Assembly: GCA_025024175.1 (NCBI GenBank)
Contig: QCXZ01000138.1
Coordinates: 50,625,092 to 50,689,091 of the forward strand
Source of the DNA: Rhyzopertha dominica
Taxonomy: Eukaryota; Arthropoda; Insecta; Coleoptera; Bostrichidae
Length of the DNA stretch: 64,000 nucleotides
Reading direction: 5' to 3'
Both the position numbers and the translations under genes were made by a program. Positions 1 through 9,200 of this stretch are shown here, piece by piece. Numbering within the stretch: the stretch's first letter is position 1; each line of letters opens with the position of its first letter. The notes beneath the pieces are model-generated. The model did not search any database. It worked only from the letters and a program-made list of their open reading frames with translations, and was not told the DNA's origin.

Positions 1-470
1 GTGACTAGGTAGCAGTTTGGGGAGGCCTTTTCTAGAACCTAACGTGTCACGCTGTTGAATTAATCATCAGAAGTCTTCGTAACGGATGTCTACCTAAAAA
101 TACCTAGCAAAAAACGATCCGAACGGCCTTCTGCGAAAAATCTGGCCGTGCGATTTTGCAGAAGCCGTTAAAACGCGAGAAAAAAAGGCAGACAAATTCT
201 CAACTGGCCGTACAAACCGGTTATGTACTCGTACTTGCGGCTGGAAGGTCATAGTTCTTCGTTCTATAAATAGCCAGTGATATTATGATTGACATTAGAG
301 AATGAACGATCTCCCGGCGGCGCTATGCTTATATTTATGCGGGCGCACTTTTACATCCGGTGGGACGGCGGGCATCGATTGGTTACGTCACGGGCGCTGC
401 TGGGAAAACGCATGCGGACGCAAAATGGTCGCCGGTAGTTAGGTTAGGTTTTTCCGAGATCCGTACTCAC
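1..470 (-). other. intron 1 of NRBP/Madm (partial)
   Basis: On the minus strand this begins with a consensus GTGAGT donor (rc of 465-470) directly after the NRBP/Madm first coding exon and runs off the left edge. I looked for the next NRBP exon, which should open with the sequence following the Glu-Glu-Val junction, and did not see it. Confidence 0.7.
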
Positions 471-605
471 CTCCTCTCGACGCTTCAGCCAGCGGCCGCA
501 AGGGCTTTCCTCTAAGATTTCGCTTTCGTCCTCTGAATCCTCGCCACTCTCTCTTGGCGACCTGTGCTCAGCTTCGTTCAACCTCTGCTGCTGGCTCCCA
601 GACAT
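471..605 (-). CDS. Madm: NRBP/Madm pseudokinase, first coding exon (partial gene)
   Basis: This exon encodes 45 residues from Met at 605-603 to a Glu-Glu followed by a GTGAGT donor; the exon ends in phase 0. The stretch SEDESEILEESPCGRW followed by KRREE is the hallmark N-terminus of nuclear receptor-binding protein (NRBP1; Drosophila Madm), just ahead of its kinase-like domain. NRBP/Madm is a catalytically inactive protein kinase homologue that acts as a scaffold in vesicle traffic and growth control; that role is family knowledge and the kinase-like domain itself is outside the window. The start was chosen because the reading MSGSQQQ fits the length of other insect N-termini; an in-frame Met further upstream at 680 is possible but its extension looks unlike the family. 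The remaining exons lie to the left. Confidence 0.86.
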
Positions 606-1000
606 ATCACAAACGTTATAGCTTCCTATGGGGAATATTATCCAAGAATCGCACGACCTGCGCTTTATCACGGGCACCACAGTTAAATTCCATCAGCGCT
701 CAGTGTTCTGCGGACATTTTTCACCAGAAAACCGTTATATATGCGCCAGCCGCCAGCGATCAGGGAAGATTGTTTAAGAGACACCGCATCCCGAAAAGCG
801 GCCGAATGCACTGACACCTCCTGCAGCACGAGGTGGTTCTGTTGCGCTGCCGTCTACTGATGAAGTGTTCCTTGTTCCTTCAGTTTTTCAGGAACGCATA
901 CGATTATTATCGACTGACACGGCCAGAGTTTACCACAGCTCGCGCGATGCACAACTAACAGTCCTAAATTTTAACATAACACAGGCGACGTCCGAGTCTG
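606..1000 (-). promoter_or_regulatory. candidate 5' UTR/promoter region of NRBP/Madm
   Basis: The segment just upstream of the NRBP start is less AT-rich than the sequence to its right and holds several short open frames on both strands without family resemblance, as expected of a 5' UTR or promoter. No TATA box or initiator could be assigned with confidence. Confidence 0.3.
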
Positions 1001-1151
1001 CGCCCCTCGATTTTGATTACAACTGACTAATTTGACATCGATGACAAACGTGTTGGCCGTTGGCGTCATCTGGTCGGAAATATGTGCAACCTTCCGACCG
1101 CTGGTTGGCATAATTGGGGACAGAGTGCGCTGTATTGGGATAGAAAAGTTA

Positions 1152-1331
1152 ACTTGGTTGCCTAACTTATACATATACATATATATTTTATATATAAAGA
1201 CTAGATGTGCAGCCTAAAACTCCCTTTTCTAAGTACCTACTACTTGGTTGCCTAACTTATACATATACATATATATTTTATATATATACAGGATCTGCAG
1301 CCTAAAACTCCCTTTTCTAGGTACTTACTAC
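1152..1331. repeat. tandem duplication, two 90-bp units
   Basis: Two adjacent copies start at about 1152 and 1242. Each runs from ACTTGGTTGCCTAACTTATA through a TA-rich stretch to CAGCCTAAAACTCCCTTTTC. They differ at only a few positions and by small indels in the TATATA tract, so the duplication is fairly recent. Confidence 0.9.
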
Positions 1332-3694
1332 CTTAAATGATATATCATATCGAAGGACTTTTTAGACTCTTTAAAAATGACCCAGTGAGTATCTAAAAGA
1401 AAAAATATTTGCAGATGATATTTCACAAATAAATTTAATGTATATAGGTACAAAAACCTATATAGGAATGACCATACTTTGTTATAATACATAGTCCATA
1501 CATAAGAAACTTAATTGAATCAACGACATAATTCCATGTTCGTTAATTCAATACATATTATGTTTCTAACAAGAAAAGGGATTTGAAGACAATTACCAAC
1601 AACTATTGCCATTTTACAATACAAAATAAGCACAATAAATAGCGTTTTTTATATATACGTATACGTTATAACGTAAGATGGAAGTAGCAGTCATAATTTG
1701 GTTAATATCAGCTTTTGAAAATGTGGGCAATTCCACCCTTTTATGTGAAAAAGTATACACAATAAATATTACAAAGGTGATATTCTTACCACAATAAGAG
1801 ATTTCTGCTATTTTCACAAAATCTTGTGTAAAACATTCGTTATTTTTAAGTTCTTGTAAAGCGTTAATTAAAAACTATTACAATTAGAACTAATACTGTT
1901 TACATTCAATGTATGTTTCAGCCTTAATTTTCTCTCTACAAAAACCACATATTAATGAATGTGAACTGTAAAACGAGTAACCAAAATGACTATGAAAAGA
2001 TTCATATATCTACATTTGTGGTTTTATAAAAACTTGCTGAAGCTTCGGCCCATATAGTAAGTGCAAAATTGCTTTGTCTGAAATATAATTTTGAACTAGA
2101 TAGTCACAAAATGCATCTAATCTGTTATCATAAGATTTTAGTTCAAAAAGCTCAAAAGCAAAAAAATTCAAGAAATAAGTATAATGGCAAACAAGCCATG
2201 AATTGTAAAGTAGTTGTTTAAAATGTTTTGGACAATACGAAAATGTTCCATCCACATACAATTATTTCTTTTAAAGTTTGGCATACTTCCAGGGCACTAA
2301 AAGGAATTTTCGGATATTTATGGCNGCTTGAGTAGATTTTCTAACACAATCCAGGTCTTGAATCGGAAGTTCATCTGGCTCGCCTTGGACACATTTCTGT
2401 TAAAGTTTTTCACAAAGAAAGTTGAAGTTTTCATTACATACAGTTTAATGACAAAACGTAAATGTTTCAACATATCCCTTTTATTAATTTGTTCCGTTTC
2501 TCTTTACCTGTTTAAGCTATGTCGTCGTTTAGTTTAATCAATCCTGTTGTTGCTATTATATTAGCTTTTTGTGTCTTGTATTATCTTTTCGCCATTTTAT
2601 ACTCCATTTTCATATAACGTTTTGATGTTAAAAAAGTTTTTGACTTTGTATTACTGCAGTAGTACGATAAAGCGCGTCATTATGTTATTAAACAAATGTC
2701 ATATTTTACTTTACCATACACAATATTAGTGTAGCATAGTTGCAAATAATTATTTTAAATGCAACAATTAATGATATGGTAATATGCTTATTTATGCAAG
2801 TTTTTATTGTTAGTTATTATCGGATAGATATTGTAATAATACCAAAGAGTGTCATTGTAGGAATCATATTCCCACCTTTATCTTTATTAATTACGTACCT
2901 GAACATTAGTAATTTCATCAAGAAATAAAGTTGTTAAAAGTTAATATGTGACATCTCAATCCTCAAAGATTACTATCTCAGCAGAATTATTACCAATTCA
3001 CTGTAACCACCCCTTCCAGCCTTCTGTGAGCAGTTACCCAGTGGTTGAGATTTTCAGTGTTAACTATAAAAAAAATGAAAAAGCCCATTGGTTGTGTTGC
3101 ATGTGTTACCTATGTTTTACCACAAAAAATATAGCCAAAAACATCCTATGTAGTTGTTGATTTTGGCGACACATTTTGATGGAAACGATAATCATAATTC
3201 AGGATAAACGTGGTTCCAATATTAAAAGAGTTGGCAGGTGAGGACTTTTTGATCAAAAATTGAAATTTATTATTATTCGACGTATTGCCAATTGATAATC
3301 AACATATGACAAGTAAATGGGGACTCAATGTATTGCAATTCAATTAATTGTATCTGCATTTCATTTTGTAAAGTTTATTATTATTGCACTGGAAATGTGG
3401 AAACGTTAGCTTCTAACTAACTTAACATCAGAAGTTGCGAAAGGAAATTAATTATATCAAGTCATCAAGATTCAAGAGATGAATTTGACCTTTGACCATG
3501 ACGGTCTATGAAATAATCGAATGTTCGAATGGGAAAATTTATTAGGACTTGGATCAATGTACACACTTAAACATATGGAATGAAATGGAAGGAGACAAAA
3601 TTATTTATAGTTAAAAAATTATGCAGTATATGTATAGGTTCAAATTCAAATGGTAAAAATTAGAAATAAGAAAATTATGTTTTAAGAGTTTATA
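1332..3694. other. AT-rich intergenic spacer, no gene seen
   Basis: Only short open frames without recognisable domains occur here. One N lies at about 2325. I saw no convincing transposon or RNA structure. Confidence 0.5.
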
Positions 3695-3856
3695 CCGGGA
3701 CAGCGCGTACGCAGTCCCGACTACCAAAAATTACGCGCCCGAGTTATCCGCATTAGGGATAATCGCAGGGGTCAGCCCGACCGTAGTGCAATGGAAGGGC
3801 CTCACCCTGGGGGAACCGCCTTATTGATCACGGTAACCCCTACGCCAGGTAAGTAT
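3695..3856 (-). ncRNA. U1: U1 spliceosomal snRNA (possible variant copy)
   Basis: Read on the minus strand, the RNA starts at 3856 with ATACTTACCTGGC, the invariant U1 5' end that pairs with 5' splice sites. It then shows stem-loop I, stem-loop II with the U1A-type loop core ATTGCAC, a long helix closed by CCCCTGCG, stem-loop III, the Sm site TAATTTTTGGT (rc of 3724-3733) and a 3' stem-loop with arms TCGGGACTGCG and CGCTGTCCCGG. About 162 nt fits the insect length of about 164. Two oddities are visible. Loop I reads GATCAATAAG where the U1-70K recognition sequence is GATCANGAAG, and stem II has two adjacent non-pairing positions. This may therefore be a variant or decaying copy rather than the main U1 gene. 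The segment is clearly more GC-rich than its surroundings. Confidence 0.93.
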
Positions 3857-3898
3857 GCTTTCCGCTGGCGTCGTCGGACCTTATATTGAGTAGCCCTC

Positions 3899-3919
3899 TC
3901 TCCAATTGAGGGGAGTATA
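3899..3919 (-). promoter_or_regulatory. candidate snRNA promoter element (PSEA position) of U1
   Basis: On the minus strand this 21-bp block (TATACTCCCCTCAATTGGAG...) occupies about -63 to -43 from the U1 start, where insect snRNA genes carry the proximal sequence element PSEA. A TATA-like ATATAAG follows at about -30 to -24. The assignment rests on position plus weak resemblance, because I could not align it to a species-specific consensus. Confidence 0.4.
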
Positions 3920-5919
3920 ATTCCTGACAAGTAAGGACCGCCATCTATTGGCACTAGTAGTTAAACGACCAGTACAGTCGATAAATACGAAAAAAATTGT
4001 TGCTAGGGCATAGTTGTTATCGTTAGATGGTGCTATTTCTATTCATTGCTGTCTATAATGATGAACAAGGTAAAAGAATTTTAAATACCTAACAAATAAC
4101 GCTCTTTTTGTGTCATTTGATGTCTCTACTCTTTCATTTATATTCTCCTAAACGAGCTTTTACCAATTCTCGAAAATAATATTAATAAAACTTCCTTCTA
4201 TTAAACAGAATTGAAATGTTATGAAATATGCATAAAGTAAAGTTATTTTACTTATAATAACATACTATAAGCAAGACGAACTGTATTCTTAAATACACTC
4301 CAAATCAAGAAATTCAGCTAAGTACTCTAGAGAACGAAAAGGATGGAGTTCTTAATTTTCTTTAGTTAGATATAAGCAATAAAATAACTTCAAAATAAAA
4401 TAGAACAAAAAATGAATCAGAGACCAGCAGATAGTCACAACTATAAATCCTTTAAAGCAAAAATATATGCCAAATAATCATCAGGATTGCTTATCAACGT
4501 ACAGGTAAATTTCTGCATTAATTCCCTGCTATATTTTTCATTTCATAATCGAATTTATACTCCCTGATTTTGTGTGTAAGCCGGCAGCACTGCTTTGCAG
4601 CTTTATAGCAATAACCAATCAAAATAAAAAGCGTCATACATAAGGAGCATCTGATTTCTCACACTATTGGTCCGGTTTCCTTTTACGACTTTTCGACCAC
4701 TAAAATGCAGGCGTGTCAATTTATATAAGAGTAGGAATTCTACACAATTTACAAGTTCTGCAATCTGATTTGCTCGATGTAGGTGCAAAAAACAAGTGGA
4801 GCTAAACGGGGATAGGCGATAGGTCAGGAGAGCTTTTGACCTTACCGAAACACGAGTAGTGTGTGGTAATGAAATGGGGGGAGGCATATTTAGATTGGTG
4901 TGAGTCTGATATGTAACTGGGAGTAGGGTAGTAGGGGTTTAGCGGTTGTGGGAAGGATCATCGTATAAATCGCTGGCATTAGCAGTACGAAGAATATAGG
5001 TGTGCCATTTTTTTTTAAAGTAACTAGAAATGTGAAGATTACCTGATAAACCAAAGTAATGTTGAGATTAAAATAAGAAGAAAGCAGCGGAAATCTAAAA
5101 TAAAACAAATATGAATTTAGTAAATACCTAAAAGAATTTGTAGACATAAACAAAATCTTTCTCTGTTTGTAAAAATTTCGTCTGGATCAATTATTATATA
5201 CATGCAATTTAAAATCAAAATGTGTTTAAAGCAATATGTACCTAATGCGTCGAATAGCAAAATTATAACAACTTTTTAATACAGGGGGAAGCTATAGCCC
5301 CCTCCAGGAAGCCCTGTGGTAGCTGAAAATGTGCTCCATGTTATTTAAATTACTTTTGAATCTTAGCATATAATTAGTGACTCCCTAAAATGGGTTCTCT
5401 GTATTTTCTCCTTCTCGTGTTAGTCCCCCACGAAAAGCTCCTTCTAATTTTTTCTGTTGTTTGTGAGAGAAGAATTGAATAACATCTAATTTTGTTACAA
5501 TTGTTAAAATACCTTCTCCATGGATAATAGAACAGCTGCGAGATTTTTTAAATCATGTGTGTAAACGGTATTTACTACCTTATATAAGCTGTATGTAGAT
5601 AAGTGTATATAGTTGATAATCAGAAGCCTCCTCTAGCTGGAACAGCAATTTAAACTTAAAAAAAAGTGCTAGAGAAAAAGCAGGTATTTCAGTTTTACTC
5701 GTATTTATCTTCGATAAGAATTAATGAATGACACACGGTATATATGTGGAAATATAAGTAATCAACCGTAAAATTTCAACCTGCAACAGCACAAAACAAA
5801 AAAAAATAGTCAAATAACAAACACAACCTATATCCACACATATATTACCTCTCTTCACGTATTCAAAATCATTTACAAATACATAATAAGGCATCATTGT
5901 AGAGACCAATCACATGGCA
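3920..5919. other. intergenic spacer between U1 and the kelch-like gene
   Basis: AT-rich sequence with no supported gene. The right part should contain the 3' UTR of the kelch-like gene, but I found no AATAAA on the minus strand near the stop codon, so the 3' end is undefined. Confidence 0.45.
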
Positions 5920-6214
5920 TCACCTCCCGTTGCTCTCCGCCCCCTCGAGCACTTCCATATCCTCCCTGCACTTGGGAATATACAGGGTGGCACATGCGTG
6001 TTCCCATATGTCCTGAGGATACTTCTCCAGGGTGCTCCACGAGTTGTTGTCGATGTCGTAACATTCTATGGCCGCGGTTTCTTTATCAAACATCGACTCG
6101 CTTCGAAAGCCTCCGATGAGGTAGATCTTTTTGCCCACGCTGACTATACCGGCGTGGTAACGTGGAGTAGGCACGTGGGTGATCGAGTCCCAAGCACCGG
6201 TGAGGATATTGTAC
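5920..6214 (-). CDS. kelch-like gene, exon 7 (last coding exon)
   Basis: The acceptor TTTAG lies just before 6214. The first base completes a split Arg codon. The exon encodes the final kelch blade (YNILTGAWDSITHVPTPRYH, then KIYLIGGF) and ends at TGA (rc of 5920-5922). Confidence 0.9.
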
Positions 6215-9200
6215 CTAAACATGATTTTTTTTATCATACGGCGATATTTTAAACAGAATTTAGACAGAATTGAGTAAGTTAATAAGTATTTTATTTAAGA
6301 TAATATTTTGTCGGATAGATCGCTGTCACTTGAAAACACTGACAAAAAGTTAATAGTCTGACGTTTCGATTACACCTGTAATCTTTGTCAAAGACGAAGA
6401 ACCTCAAAATTTGCCTGACACAAGTTCAAACAAAATTTTGTTGTCCGACAAAATATTATCTTATATTTATGGACGCTGAAAGCATTCACCCAAGTATTTT
6501 ATTTGTTGCAGAACGAGCTATATGTGAGAATGGTCTCCAACATCAAGAGTTTGAAGACTTCGGTGACAAAGGCAAGTTGTATTTTGGTGGACTAGAGATA
6601 GTCAAGTTTGTAAGTTAAGAAATGCAAGGAGTTCTAGATGCCAGCTTAGTGGCATTGCTCTAAGAACATATTGAGGAGTATCGGGAAAACAAAACCATGA
6701 AAGAGGGAAAAATTGAACCTCAAAACAGGAAGAAATTCAGAACCCAGGTAAGTCATTTATATTCAGATTCATTGCAAGGTAGATATCTAACGTTCTTTTG
6801 GCAGTTTTTTACCTGTCAATCGTAGAATTATGTCTTCTCCTCCTCGTCCTATGGTCATCCATCCATCCACCACATGCATACAGGTAATCTCCAATGGTCA
6901 ACAGCACGTGGTCAGCCCTGGGAGTAGGCATTGAGGAACAGCGATGCCAGGCATCAGCTTCTGCATCGTAAACGAACAAAGTGGCCACCGCCACGTCCCG
7001 ATAGATGCCGCCGCTGACGAACAGGTACTTCACCGAGTTGCTTTCGTAAGCAGCAGCTGCGTGTTGGGTCCGAACTTCTGGCAGTGACGCCACGTTCTCC
7101 CAGGTATCACAGGCGGGATCATATACTTCACAGGTACTTGTCGTACTGGGTATGTCGGTTAACTGGATGTCATCGTCTACTTCACTCGCTCCCCCTATTG
7201 CGTAGAGTTTTCGACCGACAACGTTTAGGGAGAACCGACATCTTTCGGTCTTCATGGGGGTTATGGTATGCCATTTGTTGAACACTGGGCTGTATCTGTG
7301 GAATACTCATTATTGGCCGTGGAAGTTACTTGACAAATTACTAGTTCACTAGTANAAAAGAATTCTGAAAGTACTAACCTAAANCCGAAAGGGTGTATGT
7401 TTTCTTGCAACGATTGGTTGAAACAACCACCAACAACGTAAAGTTCATTGTCGAAAACTGCTGATCCAAAGTTACACTGCTCTACATGCGGTATTGATGT
7501 CAAATGCCTCCATTTCTGAGATGTTGCCAGCCTATAAGAAAATTTTCTTTTAGCTAATGTAATCAACTAAACTCAGTATTATACAATTAAGGGTATAATT
7601 TTCACAGTGCCCGATATATCACCTACAAAAAGAAACCAATTTTTCTGGACAGTCCATTGCAAATTATTCTTAATGGTTTTAATATTACATCACATTAATA
7701 ATGACAATATGCATACTCAATGCATACTAAAATGTATTGTCGTTTATTACAGAGGGCAAAGGCTAGCATGGGAAAAAGATCAAGAGGAGTATATTCTTCA
7801 AAATGCGTCAGATATTTGGGAGAAGTCAACATTGAACAGATTTATCCGAAGTTTGTTACGTATAGATGCTATAAAGACTTTGATGTTGATATCTTTTTGA
7901 ACGATTTGCGGGGTGCGTCTTGGAACAGCATTTATGATATGCATGATGTGAACAGTAAAGTGAGGTTCTCAGAGAATAGTATAATTGCCGCTATTGATAA
8001 GCATGCACCAGTCGTTACCTAGAGAGTATCCAGGAAAGTAGCACCTTGGCTAACTGAGAATTTAAAGCTGATGATTTAATTACGTAAAACAGCCCTACAA
8101 AGATTCAGTCTTACTAAACTACCAAACTCATTGGAAATATTATAAAACATTAAGAAAACTTATAAATTCCACAGTCAATAGAGAAAAACAAGCGTATTTA
8201 GAACATCAAATCTCCAGTAGAACTAATAAACATAGTATTTTTAGAGAACTACAAACACTTCGTGTTAAATTCAAAGCATCTGACAACACAGATTCAGTTT
8301 TGGGTGAATTTAATATTAACGATTTAAATACATTCTTCTTGCAAGATGCTAATGTAAACTTTGTTCCAGACAAAATTCTCTTCGAAAACTATAATAGTAA
8401 ACGGCTGGATACAGTGAATGAGATCTTTGATTTTCAATTTGTTACAGAGGATAGAGTGTTCACCTCCATTAACAGCCTTAAAAGTAACGCTGCTGGAATT
8501 AATGGAATATCGCTAAATATATTAAAAACTACGTTTCCAATTACACTTTCAATAATTACTCACATAATTATTACCAGCATAGGTAGTTGCACCTTTCCGG
8601 ATGCCTGGAAGCAGTCTAAGTCAGACCATTACCTAAACTGCCCACTCCAAAAGATGTCAGGCCTATTAATATTTTGCCAGTTCTTTCGAAAGTATTCGAA
8701 AAGGTTTTAGCCGAGCAGCTTAGAAATCATTTAATTAAGTTCAAAATATTTCCAGAACTTCAATCTGGATTTCGCAAAGGACACAGTTTTGAGACGGCTG
8801 TTTTTAAAATTGTAGATGATATTTTATCAGCCTTGGATGAGGGTAAGCTGTGCGTATTGGTCTTATTCGACCTTTCAAAGGCATTTGACACATTGCATCA
8901 CAGATTATTGCTATCAATTTTGCACTATGTAGGCATAGGAAGGGACGCGTAAAAATTGTTTGAGAGCTATTTTACTAACAGATATCGATGTACTCAGATT
9001 GGGCGAAGAGTGTCTGGATGGAGTCCCGTGGTTAGTGGTGTGCCCCAGGGTTCAATTTTGGGGCCTTTGCTGTTTTCTGTTTACTCATCTGTTTTATTAA
9101 AGTACATTCACTTTTGTAGCTATCACTGCTATGCAGATGATACGCAATTATACTATGCGTTCGAACTTCGTGATCTTGATGTGGCGGTTAGAAGAATAAA

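Noticed and set aside
554..814. 86-codon plus-strand frame overlapping the NRBP exon
   Set aside because: It is the antisense shadow of the NRBP exon and its upstream region, with no domain of its own.
5914..6252. 112-codon plus-strand frame
   Set aside because: It lies opposite the last kelch exon, which has six-repeat homology and proper splice sites; this is a shadow.
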